This document shows positions 1 through 8,301 of a stretch of DNA of 64,000 nucleotides, piece by piece. The notes beneath the pieces are model-generated. The model saw only the letters and a list, made by a program, of their open reading frames with translations, was not told the origin of the DNA and made no database searches. The number at the start of each line of letters is the position of its first letter. Position 1 is the first letter of the stretch. The stretch covers positions 1 through 64,000 of the forward strand of contig SFGS01000006.1 in assembly GCA_004557565.1 (NCBI GenBank). The letters are read 5' to 3'. A program made the translations under genes and the position numbers. The stretch comes from Bacteroidales bacterium. GTDB taxonomy: Bacteria; Bacteroidota; Bacteroidia; Bacteroidales; Muribaculaceae.

Positions 1-224
1 AAAGCGCACAATCCCTACGCCAAATGCGAAGCATTCCACATTGCTCCAAGGCTGTTTTTTATGTTTTTGTTTTTGATTCCATTCACAATTCGGCAACATC
101 GCATAATCTATCCCCAGGAATTTTCCACTGAACCGTATTTTTGGCTCAGTGAAAATTTAGTGGGATTTTTTTTCTGTTTTGTTAATTATTTTCGTTAATT
201 TCGTGCCATAAAATACAGATTAAA
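1..224. other. Noncoding region at window start
   Basis: No open reading frame in this AT-rich stretch resembles a protein. A near-consensus -7 box (TAATTTCG, 196-203) lies 21 bases before the first gene, with no well-spaced TTG upstream of it. The upstream neighbour is outside the window. Confidence 0.4.
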
Positions 225-2321
225 ATGAGCAGGGTTCTCTTTATGGGTATTTTTGTTGCATTGACCATAACCGCCAACGCACAAGACGACATACCTAAAG
301 ATTCGCTGACTATGGAATGGAAAAGCATGTTCCGCAATCTTCCTGAAGTGATGATAAAAGGTTCGCGCCCCATTGTAAAGGTAGAGCGTGGTTTGCTGTT
401 GTATAATATGCCGCTACTCTTAAAACAATTGCCTGCCGACAACGCTTATGAGGCATTGACGCGCATACCAGGTGTTAGCGATGCTACTGGCAACATTTCC
501 TTTTTGGGCAATGAGGTGACGTTGATTGTCAATGGGCAAGCTACCACTTTGACACAGGAGCAACTAACTGAGCGTCTGAAGGCAATGCCTGCCACACAGT
601 TGGCTAAAGCCGAGGTGATGCTGTCTGCCCCTGTTCGCTATCATGTGCGTGGCATGGCTATCAACATCGTCACGAAAGACTACGCCGGTACCAATCAGCT
701 TTCGGGGCAGGTCATTGGTGGCATGAAGCAAAACAAATACGCCAATGAGTTTGGTAATTTATATCTTTCCTTGCAAAGAGACAAGTTTGGACTTGACGCA
801 CAATATAAATATGTAAACGGCAATTCATACGGTAAGTCTTCACGCATAGCCAATCATCCGCTTGGCAACAATCGTGTTTATTATAATGACGAAACAGGAC
901 AGAAGTCGTTTGGTATCACACACGACTACCGACTGGGGATGAACTATGCCTTTGGCAAGAACCATCGTCTCGACGTAGCCTATACAGGACAATGGGACAA
1001 GACAAATTCAAACACCCGCACGACGGGTTCAAGCATCAGCGGAATGCATCGTGACAGTCATGAGTATCTGCACAATGTAGATGTTAACTACTCGCTTCCT
1101 TTCGGACTCACCCTTAACGGTTCGTACACCTACTATCGCACACCTCAGCAACAAGCCCTCGACGGCACGATGCATACGGATGAAAGCATGCCGGAAACAG
1201 AACGCAACCTGACAAGCGGCAGCGAGCAGACCATCAACAAATGGATGTTCACAGCCGACCAAACCCATTCTTTGACACAAGGTTGGGGATTGTCGTATGG
1301 CGTGAAAGGGCAATTCACAAGCAACAAGAGTTATCAGACCACAATAGACAAGGATGGGAGCGTTTTGCCCGATGGGACAAGCAGCGTGGACCTCAACGAG
1401 CGTATATGGAACATATATGCAGGCTTTAGCAAGCAGATAAACAAGGCTATTAGTCTTGAAGCATCTGTTGCTGCCGAGCAATACCACTCTCCGATATGGG
1501 ATAAATGGCGCGTATATCCTACGCTCAATGCTTTGTGGAACGTCAACGACAACCATTTGCTCAATCTATCATTCAGTTCCAACTCTGTGTTCCCGAGTTA
1601 TTGGTCCACTATGAGCAATGTGCTCTACTCGTCCACCTACACCGAGATACATGGCAATCCCAATTTGAAACCCTTCTCTTATTATAATGTCAATCTGATG
1701 TGGCAGATAAAGCGACGTTATACGCTGATGGCTTTTGCAAGTCTGAAACCAGATTATTCTGTGCAGTTACCGTACCAACCAACAGATCGCATGGCGGTAA
1801 TTTTGAAGGAAACCAACTTTAACTATGAAAACAGCTTTGGATTGCAAGCCTCTGCAATATTCAGCGCAGGCAAATGGCTCGATGGCAATGTGTATGCTGT
1901 TGGAATCTATAAACACAGCAAAAGTGACCATTTCTTCGATATGTCATTCAACCGCAAGAAACTGACGGTTGCTCTTGGAGGTACTGCATCTATTAAACTT
2001 TGCCACACACAAGACTTGCGCCTCATACTCAACCCTTTCTTTCAGTCGAAAGCCATACAAGGTGTTTATGACGTAAGTCCAATCTTTAGGATGAACGCCA
2101 AATTACAATGGACTTCACATGATGGAAGATGGGGATTGCGCCTTAATGGCAACAACATCTTCAACTATAAATACGATACCCGTTCAGTACAAGGCAACCA
2201 AGACTACCGTATGAAGATCAACTACAGCTGGGCATCTGTCACCTTCGCAGTTATCTATAAGTTTGGTGGCTACAAGGAGAAGAGCATCAAAAAAGTGGAC
2301 ACATCACGCATGGGACACTAA
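225..2321 (+). CDS. TonB-dependent-receptor-like outer-membrane beta-barrel protein
   Basis: The 698-residue product starts with a short signal peptide ending near ANAQ (residues 17-20). A plug-like region follows at about residues 35-150, with the pattern of TonB-receptor plugs (an ALTRIPGV segment, then VTLIVNGQ, then INIVTK). The rest is rich in alternating aromatic and polar strands and ends in a beta-strand-like segment near FAVIYKFGG, as expected for an outer-membrane barrel of the OMP_b-brl_3 type. The N-terminal carboxypeptidase-like domain found in many Bacteroidota receptors is absent, and there is no SusD-like partner next door. The ligand cannot be inferred. It stands alone, ended by a terminator shared with the convergent gene. 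Confidence 0.8.
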   Translation: MSRVLFMGIFVALTITANAQDDIPKDSLTMEWKSMFRNLPEVMIKGSRPIVKVERGLLLYNMPLLLKQLPADNAYEALTRIPGVSDATGNISFLGNEVTLIVNGQATTLTQEQLTERLKAMPATQLAKAEVMLSAPVRYHVRGMAINIVTKDYAGTNQLSGQVIGGMKQNKYANEFGNLYLSLQRDKFGLDAQYKYVNGNSYGKSSRIANHPLGNNRVYYNDETGQKSFGITHDYRLGMNYAFGKNHRLDVAYTGQWDKTNSNTRTTGSSISGMHRDSHEYLHNVDVNYSLPFGLTLNGSYTYYRTPQQQALDGTMHTDESMPETERNLTSGSEQTINKWMFTADQTHSLTQGWGLSYGVKGQFTSNKSYQTTIDKDGSVLPDGTSSVDLNERIWNIYAGFSKQINKAISLEASVAAEQYHSPIWDKWRVYPTLNALWNVNDNHLLNLSFSSNSVFPSYWSTMSNVLYSSTYTEIHGNPNLKPFSYYNVNLMWQIKRRYTLMAFASLKPDYSVQLPYQPTDRMAVILKETNFNYENSFGLQASAIFSAGKWLDGNVYAVGIYKHSKSDHFFDMSFNRKKLTVALGGTASIKLCHTQDLRLILNPFFQSKAIQGVYDVSPIFRMNAKLQWTSHDGRWGLRLNGNNIFNYKYDTRSVQGNQDYRMKINYSWASVTFAVIYKFGGYKEKSIKKVDTSRMGH

Positions 2322-2362
2322 AAAAAGGATTTTTCATATTCGTCACCTTTTTTGAATGTGCA

Positions 2363-2397
2363 AAAAATAAGGGAGCTGTCACAGTCCCCTTATTTTT
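2363..2397. terminator. Bidirectional intrinsic terminator
   Basis: AAAAATAAGGG (2363-2373) pairs perfectly with CCCTTATTTTT (2387-2397), with A- and T-runs on both sides. It lies between convergent genes, so it can serve both strands. Confidence 0.75.
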
Positions 2398-2495
2398 AAT
2401 ACCCCTTTTGTAACTAAATAGGAAACAGTGGAAAATTATGTGTTTTCGTTATCTCCTATTCGAATTTAAGTAAATTGTTTGGATTGCTTGTTTTT

Positions 2496-2891
2496 TTAGA
2501 GAGAGCTGATGACGGTTTTCGCGTCGGATCCCTCGATGATACAAACGTCGGTCACGGGCTGGTAAACCATCTGGGCGAATCTAAACAGGCGCATGGCTGC
2601 AAATTCCTGGTCTTCGGAGTGGCAAATCTCCAGAAGATAGTTGCCGAGGTGAGCTTCACGAAGTTTGCCCATGTTGGAAAACTGGCGTATGCGATTGTCG
2701 GCGTTGGCGTTGATAGCGCGCTCCAATTTCCCGCCGTCCTCTTGTGTGTATTCTATCTTTTTTGATACGATTTTGCTATGTGTGGGCTGGTAAGTGACCT
2801 TACTCAGAATTCCGAATAATGAGTTTTTGATAGATAAACGGTTGTCGTTGGAAAGTTCTTTTGAAATTTCCATGCTTTTAAAACTTGGCAT
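2496..2891 (-). CDS. Conserved hypothetical protein, 131 aa
   Basis: I do not recognise a family. The protein has no signal peptide or membrane segment, is mixed in charge, and looks like a small soluble alpha/beta protein (central segment GGKLERAINANADNRIRQF). The opposite-strand frame covering the same bases is Cys/Val-rich and less protein-like, so the minus strand is preferred. ATG at 2891 is the first in-frame start. It is probably monocistronic. Confidence 0.6.
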   Translation of the reverse strand: MPSFKSMEISKELSNDNRLSIKNSLFGILSKVTYQPTHSKIVSKKIEYTQEDGGKLERAINANADNRIRQFSNMGKLREAHLGNYLLEICHSEDQEFAAMRLFRFAQMVYQPVTDVCIIEGSDAKTVISSL

Positions 2892-3006
2892 AATGTTTTG
2901 TGATTTTTAGTGTTTTCTTTGTTAATTAAAATATACGAAATGCGTCGTGGCGTAGCTGTAGTTTTGCGCCATGACTAAATAAAAAGCTGTGATTTCGTAA
3001 GATGAG

Positions 3007-3390
3007 CTAACAAAGAAGATGCCTTAGCGTGAGCACATAGTATGCACATGAAGGCAGAGCCAATATCGGCTTGGACACATTATGACCTAATCCGCGATAA
3101 TTGGTAAACGAATTTTTCTGAGTACTGAATAGATAGTGTGTTCGCACTGATGTGCGGAGCGTCTGCGTAAAGCTTGAAGAGGGCAGTACGCGTTCTGACA
3201 TTGAACTGCATAAGCGAACGAAGTTCAGCGATTCGCTTAATGCCGTTTGTGGTTTTTGCTGATGGTCATAGACCACACCGTGCTTCTCGCTGTCAAGGAG
3301 CTTGTCGCTGCTGCTTTCAATAGCGGCAAATGCTTGGCAAGAAAAAGCAAAGCATACGGTCAGGAGTAATATTTTAAACCATTTCAGCAT
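3007..3390 (-). CDS. Small secreted orphan protein, 127 aa
   Basis: A clear signal peptide covers residues 1 to about 23 (hydrophobic core ILLLTVCFAFSC, then AFAA). The mature part is about 100 residues, Ser-rich, and ends YYVLTLRHLLC. From memory, Bacteroidales encode poorly characterised short secreted proteins ending in a similar Tyr-Tyr...Leu-Arg-(His/Arg) tail, often just upstream of RND-type efflux operons; no efflux genes are next to this one. Function unknown. The resemblance is a recollection, not a search result. Confidence 0.6.
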   Translation of the reverse strand: MLKWFKILLLTVCFAFSCQAFAAIESSSDKLLDSEKHGVVYDHQQKPQTALSESLNFVRLCSSMSERVLPSSSFTQTLRTSVRTHYLFSTQKNSFTNYRGLGHNVSKPILALPSCAYYVLTLRHLLC

Positions 3391-3472
3391 TTAAATCCAG
3401 TTTGATTTTATTTTGTAAAGATAGTGCAAATAAATGGAATGACAAAAACGCATGTGAAAAAATTGCGATTTT

Positions 3473-3509
3473 TGCACAAAAAAAAGCACAAAAAAAAGCA
3501 CAAAAAAGC
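3473..3509. repeat. Short tandem A-tract repeat
   Basis: Three tandem copies of an A-run followed by GCAC or GCA lie immediately downstream of the htpG terminator stem. On the minus strand this gives phased T-runs after the hairpin. Confidence 0.6.
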
Positions 3510-3545
3510 AACCGGGAGCGACTGTGATAGCCGATTCCCGGTTGC
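3503..3545 (-). terminator. htpG intrinsic terminator
   Basis: GCAACCGGGA (3508-3517) and TCCCGGTTGC (3536-3545) form a perfect 10-bp stem. On the minus strand it is followed by a T-run (3503-3507 and beyond). It lies 33 bases after the htpG stop. Confidence 0.85.
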
Positions 3546-3578
3546 AAGTATTATTTTCAGTGATGTGTTAGAATCTCG

Positions 3579-5624
3579 TTAGAGAAGAGAAACCGAACGC
3601 TTCAGGAAGTTGCTCAGAGCCTCACCCTTGAGAAGGCCGTTGCCGAGGAGAGCGATGTCGATGAGCTGCTTCACGGTGTCGTTGCCAGCAGCGTATTTGC
3701 TAATCAACTCGTCTTTCTTAGCGCGGAGTTCGGTAGCCTTGTCCTCGTTGGTCTTAAGGTCGGCCTTCTTGTCTTCGGGCACGCCCTTGCCGTCTTTGTC
3801 GAGGCTCTTGATGGCTTCGATAACGGAATTTGTGGCCTTCAACTCATCGTTCACAGGCTTGAGCTCGCCCTCAAGACTACTGTTTGCAGCCTCAATCACC
3901 TTCTTCACTACAGGGTGGTTGGTGTTCAAAGTGAGGTTGTAGGCGTTAGGCAGTTCGCCATAGAAGTTCATGCCGCTTTGGAATTGTGCCATTTCTTTCA
4001 TACGGCGCATATATTCGCTTTGAGTAATCACCACAGGCTGGTCGGTGGCAGCGAGTGCTGCGAACGACACATAGAACTCGCTCTTTTCGATGGCAGGAAT
4101 CTGCGATTTGAAGAGGGTAGAAGCCATGGCTTGCTCGTCGGCGGAGAGTTCTGACTTCTTGTCGTCTTCTTTGCGGATAAGATTGTCGATTACATCAGAG
4201 TCAACACGCACGAAACGGCTCTTTTCGTTCTTTTGCTCAAGCATACTCACGAAAGGAATGTCGAGTTGACCGTCCATCATCAGCACATTGTAGCCCTTAT
4301 CGTTTGCGGCTTTGATATAGGAGTATTGTGCCTCCTTATCGGTAGCGTAAAGATAAACGAGGTTTCCATCCTTGTCGGTTTGGTTGCCTTCGATGAGCTT
4401 CTTGTAGTCGTCGAGTTTGAAGAATTGGCCTTCGGTGTCGGAAACGAGGGCAAACTTCATGGCTTGCTCGCAGAACTTCTCATCGCTAAGCATACCGTAT
4501 TCGATGAAAATCTTGATGTCGTTCCACTTTTCCTCAAAAGCCTTGGTGTCTTTCTTCGACAATTCCTCCAAACGCGCAGCCACCTTTTTAGTGATGTAGG
4601 TGGAAATCTTCTTCACGTTGCGGTCGGCTTGCAAATAGCTACGAGATACGTTCAGAGGAATATCTGGAGAATCGATAACACCTTGAAGCAGCATCATGAA
4701 GTCAGGCACAACGCCTTCCACGCTGTCGGTTACGAACACCTGGTTGCAATAGAGCTGGATGCGGTCTTTGCGAACGTCGAGGTTGTTCTTGATTTTTGGG
4801 AAGTAGAGAATACCGGTGAGGGTGAAAGGGAAGTCAACATTCAGGTGAATCCAAAACAGAGGGTCTTCCTGACCGGGCTGGATAGCGTGGTAGAACTTGA
4901 TGTAGTCCTCGTCTTTGAGTTCGGTTGGAGTGCGGGTCCACAGTGGTTCAATGTTGTTGATCACCTTGTCGGTGTCGGTATCCACGTATTTACCGTCTTT
5001 CCATTCCTGTTCCTTGCCGAAAATCACAGGCACTGGCATGAAGCGGCAGTATTTGTTGAGCAATGTGCTGATGCGGTTTTTTTCCAAATATTCCTTTTCC
5101 TCATCGTCGATATACATCACGATGTCGGTACCGCGCTCAGCCTTTTCACATTCCTCCATGTCGTATTCAGGAGATCCGTCGCAAGTCCACTTCATAGCCT
5201 TTGCACCTTCCTTGTAGGAGAGTGTGTGGATTTCCACTTTCTTTGAAACCATGAAAGCGGAATAGAAACCCAAACCGAAGTGACCGATAATGGCGTTGGC
5301 GTTGTCTTTGAATTTGTTCAGGAAGTCCTCAGCGCCAGAGAAAGCGATTTGGTTGATGTATTTGTCGATTTCTTCGGCAGTCATACCGATACCGTTGTCG
5401 CTGACGGTGAGAGTGCCAGCTTTGGTGTCGAGCTTAACGCTCACCTTCAAATCGTCGGTTTTGCCTTTAAATTCACCTGCGTTGGCAAGTGTTTTGAGTT
5501 TTTGTGTAGCATCTACAGCATTTGACACGATTTCGCGAAGGAATATTTCGTGGTCGCTGTAAAGAAATTGTTTAATAACGGGGAAAATATTACTTGTGGT
5601 AACCCCGATTGAACCTTTTGCCAT
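3579..5624 (-). CDS. htpG: Molecular chaperone HtpG (Hsp90)
   Basis: This cytosolic ATP-dependent Hsp90 chaperone acts on folding and stress-damaged client proteins. The N-terminal GHKL ATPase shows Glu31, Asn35 and Asp38 in LREIVSNAVDA, DNGIGM at 76-81 and the lid motif GHFGLGF at 114-120. The middle client-binding domain and C-terminal dimerisation domain follow, and the length (681 aa) is as expected. ATG at 5624 gives the canonical MAKGSIGVTT start. It lies downstream of clpC on the same strand, but a terminator separates them. I found no Bacteroides-type -7 box or recognisable heat-shock element upstream. Confidence 0.97.
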   Translation of the reverse strand: MAKGSIGVTTSNIFPVIKQFLYSDHEIFLREIVSNAVDATQKLKTLANAGEFKGKTDDLKVSVKLDTKAGTLTVSDNGIGMTAEEIDKYINQIAFSGAEDFLNKFKDNANAIIGHFGLGFYSAFMVSKKVEIHTLSYKEGAKAMKWTCDGSPEYDMEECEKAERGTDIVMYIDDEEKEYLEKNRISTLLNKYCRFMPVPVIFGKEQEWKDGKYVDTDTDKVINNIEPLWTRTPTELKDEDYIKFYHAIQPGQEDPLFWIHLNVDFPFTLTGILYFPKIKNNLDVRKDRIQLYCNQVFVTDSVEGVVPDFMMLLQGVIDSPDIPLNVSRSYLQADRNVKKISTYITKKVAARLEELSKKDTKAFEEKWNDIKIFIEYGMLSDEKFCEQAMKFALVSDTEGQFFKLDDYKKLIEGNQTDKDGNLVYLYATDKEAQYSYIKAANDKGYNVLMMDGQLDIPFVSMLEQKNEKSRFVRVDSDVIDNLIRKEDDKKSELSADEQAMASTLFKSQIPAIEKSEFYVSFAALAATDQPVVITQSEYMRRMKEMAQFQSGMNFYGELPNAYNLTLNTNHPVVKKVIEAANSSLEGELKPVNDELKATNSVIEAIKSLDKDGKGVPEDKKADLKTNEDKATELRAKKDELISKYAAGNDTVKQLIDIALLGNGLLKGEALSNFLKRSVSLL

Positions 5625-5683
5625 AATTATAAATTATTTTAAGACTTTATTTTCTATTTAATTAATGTGATATACAACCATAC

Positions 5684-5717
5684 AAAAAAAATGCCACATC
5701 GGTAAAATGTGACATTT
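5684..5717 (-). terminator. clpC intrinsic terminator
   Basis: AAATGCCACAT (5689-5699) and ATGTGACATTT (5707-5717) pair with one mismatch. On the minus strand the stem is followed by eight T residues. It lies between the clpC stop and htpG. Confidence 0.75.
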
Positions 5718-5745
5718 TATCATATTGTGATGGTGTGAAGAGTGT

Positions 5746-7929
5746 CTATTCTGACACGTTTTCCACCTTTTGGCTTTCGATGAATTGGGCGTCGATTTCG
5801 CCGTCTTTCAAATCAATCAGCAAGTGGCCTGAAGATTTGTCTTCGTTGCGGAGCAGCAACTCGCTCAATGGGTCTTCAATGTAGCTCTGAATAGCACGCT
5901 TGAGTGGGCGGGCACCGAACTGCACATCGAAACCCTTATCTGCCACATAATTCTTGGCAGCATCGGTGATTTCCAACGTGTAGCCTAATTCGTGAATACG
6001 TTGATAGAAACTCTTGAGTTCGATGTCGATAATCTTCAAGATGCACTCGTGGTTGAGCGATGAGAATGTGATGATGTCGTCGATACGGTTGAGGAATTCA
6101 GGAGAGAATTGGCGATTCAAAGCCTTGCGAATCACAGCCTCGCTGCGCTCCTTGGTGATGGCGGTGTTGAAACCCACGCCAGCGCCAAAGTCCTTCAGTT
6201 CTCTTGTGCCGATGTTCGATGTCATGATGATGATGGTGTTTTTGAAGTTCACCTTTCTGCCCAAACTGTCGGTGAGGCAACCTTCGTCGAGTACTTGCAG
6301 CAACATGTTGAACACATCGGGGTTAGCCTTTTCGATTTCATCAAAAAGTACAACCGAATAGGGGCGACGACGCACCTTCTCAGTCAATTGTCCGCCTTCT
6401 TCGTAGCCAACGTAGCCCGGAGGCGCACCCACAAGGCGCGACACGTTGAATTTCTCCATATATTCGCTCATGTCGATACGGATAAGCGCATCGGGAGAAT
6501 TGAACAAAAACTCGGAGAGGCGTTTTGCAAGCAGCGTTTTACCCACACCCGTAGAACCCAAGAACATGAATGAGCCGATAGGGCGGTTGGGGTCTTTCAA
6601 ACCCACTCTGTTGCGGCGAATGGCGCGTGCAATCTTGTCGATTGCCTCGTCTTGACCGATGATTTGATTCTTCAGTTCGTCGGTCATGCCCAAGAGGCGA
6701 ATGCCCTCCGACTGCGCGATGCGCTGAACAGGCACGCCTGTCATCATAGCCACCACTTCTGCCACATCGTTTTCGTTGACCGTCTCGCGTTGGTTGTCGA
6801 GTTCGCGCTCCCACTTGTCTTTTGCGTCCTGCAATTCAAGTTTCAGCTTTTCTTGATGGTCGCGATAGTTGGCGGCACTCTCAAAGTTTTGAGCCTGAAC
6901 GGCTTTCAACTTATTCTCCTGTGCTTCGGCGATGCGCTTTTCCAGCTCATCGATTTCCTTAGGCACCACCACCTTAGAGATGTGCACACGCGATCCAGCC
7001 TCGTCGAGGGCGTCGATAGCCTTGTCGGGGAATGAGCGGTCGGTGATGTAGCGGTCGGTGAGGCGCACGCACGCTTGCAGAGCCTCGTCGGTGTAAGCCA
7101 CACCGTGGTGCTGCTCATAAACGTGCTTGATATTGTGGAGAATTTCAAGTGTTTCTTCTGTGTTGGTGGCATCAACAATCACCTTTTGGAAACGGCGCTC
7201 CAATGCACCGTCTTTTTCGATGTTTTTGCGGTATTCATCGAGCGTGGTGGCACCGATGCACTGCACCTCGCCACGAGCCAAGGCTGGCTTGAGCAAATTG
7301 GCTGCGTCCATCGAGCCCGAAGCATTGCCGGCACCAACGATGGTGTGGATTTCGTCGATAAACAAGATGATATTCTTATTGTTAGCCACCTCGTCGATAA
7401 TGGCTTTGATGCGCTCTTCGAATTGTCCGCGATACTTTGTGCCAGCCACCACCGAAGCCATGTCGAGAGCCACGATGCGCTTGTCGAACAGCACACGCGC
7501 CACTTTTCGCTGAATAATGCGAAGTGCCAAGCCCTCGATGATGGCAGATTTACCCACACCGGGCTCGCCAATCAACACGGGATTGTTCTTTTTCCTGCGG
7601 CTCAAGATTTGTGCGATGCGCTCAATTTCGTTTTCTCTGCCCACCACGGGGTCGAGGCCGCCTTCGCTCGCCACTTTTGTGATGTCTTTGCCGTATTTGT
7701 CGATGACAGGTGTTCCGCTGTCATTTTTTATGACATTTCGTCGCTGCGTGCGCTTTTCTCCGCCAGCGTGGCCTTGCTCCTGGCTTCCGCTGTCAGAATC
7801 ACGGTTGTCGTCGATAGTGTCGTCGTCATCATCGTCGTCGCTTGTGAATCCAGCACCGTCTTGGGGCAGGGGAAAAGTGCCGTGCTGCCATTCAAAGTTG
7901 CTTTTTTCTGTCAGTTCGTCGTATCTCAT
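5746..7929 (-). CDS. clpC: ClpC-type AAA+ unfoldase without N-domain
   Basis: This Hsp100 ATPase should unfold proteins and feed them to ClpP. Numbered from a possible GTG at 7941: Walker A GEPGVGKS at 125-132, Walker B LFIDEIH near 193-199, a UVR-like middle segment at about 340-370, second Walker A GSTGVGKT at 462-469, and a ClpP-docking VGF loop at 589-591. The UVR segment and VGF identify ClpC rather than ClpB. The usual N-terminal repeat domain of about 150 residues is missing: the protein opens with about 70 residues of acidic linker (seven consecutive Asp) and goes straight to the first AAA+ domain. ATG at 7929 (727 aa) is preferred over the GTG. Confidence 0.93.
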   Translation of the reverse strand: MRYDELTEKSNFEWQHGTFPLPQDGAGFTSDDDDDDDTIDDNRDSDSGSQEQGHAGGEKRTQRRNVIKNDSGTPVIDKYGKDITKVASEGGLDPVVGRENEIERIAQILSRRKKNNPVLIGEPGVGKSAIIEGLALRIIQRKVARVLFDKRIVALDMASVVAGTKYRGQFEERIKAIIDEVANNKNIILFIDEIHTIVGAGNASGSMDAANLLKPALARGEVQCIGATTLDEYRKNIEKDGALERRFQKVIVDATNTEETLEILHNIKHVYEQHHGVAYTDEALQACVRLTDRYITDRSFPDKAIDALDEAGSRVHISKVVVPKEIDELEKRIAEAQENKLKAVQAQNFESAANYRDHQEKLKLELQDAKDKWERELDNQRETVNENDVAEVVAMMTGVPVQRIAQSEGIRLLGMTDELKNQIIGQDEAIDKIARAIRRNRVGLKDPNRPIGSFMFLGSTGVGKTLLAKRLSEFLFNSPDALIRIDMSEYMEKFNVSRLVGAPPGYVGYEEGGQLTEKVRRRPYSVVLFDEIEKANPDVFNMLLQVLDEGCLTDSLGRKVNFKNTIIIMTSNIGTRELKDFGAGVGFNTAITKERSEAVIRKALNRQFSPEFLNRIDDIITFSSLNHECILKIIDIELKSFYQRIHELGYTLEITDAAKNYVADKGFDVQFGARPLKRAIQSYIEDPLSELLLRNEDKSSGHLLIDLKDGEIDAQFIESQKVENVSE

Positions 7930-8171
7930 AATCTGTATCACACTAAAAACGTGGATAATGTAAGAAAATTTTCTATGTGGTTAAACCAAACAAGTGCTCT
8001 GTAGTCATAGATGCAAATTTTACAAAAACAATTTACTGTTCGGTTTGTATTTGTGTAGTTTATTTTTTTTGAAAAATATAATATCTGATTTAATAATAGT
8101 GCAATTATCGTGCCAAAATTGAAATCAGTGTTTGGAGCTCTTTTAAAATATTGTAGTTTGCCAGTAAATGG
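7930..8171. other. Divergent clpC-gyrA intergenic region
   Basis: AT-rich spacer between divergent genes. I looked for the missing ClpC N-domain in all frames and found no trace. No minus-strand consensus -7 box is clear; the closest is TAAAATTTG, with one extra base in the spacer (about 8013-8021 on the complement). Confidence 0.5.
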
Positions 8172-8202
8172 TTGATTAATCCGATAATTTTTATTAACTT
8201 TG
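8172..8202 (+). promoter_or_regulatory. gyrA promoter, Bacteroides type
   Basis: TTG (8172-8174), a 20-base spacer and TAACTTTG (8195-8202) match the Bacteroides -33/-7 consensus exactly. Inferred leader of about 90 nt. Confidence 0.8.
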
Positions 8203-8301
8203 TAAATTAGATGACTTGCTGCATTTCATGAGGACTGGGGCGCAATTTTAGCCTGATTTGTGGGTGCGGCGATGTGTAATTTTAATTTAAATTTATAGTA
8301 A

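Noticed and set aside
2475..2765. 96-aa plus-strand frame overlapping the 131-aa minus gene
   Set aside because: Composition less protein-like and it runs through the region between two convergent ends; the minus frame is preferred.
4233..5246. 337-aa plus-strand frame opposite htpG
   Set aside because: Antisense shadow of a well-conserved gene; composition is His/Val-rich and matches no family.
8209..8301. Riboswitch in the gyrA leader
   Set aside because: The 90-base leader shows no stable paired structure or known riboswitch core.
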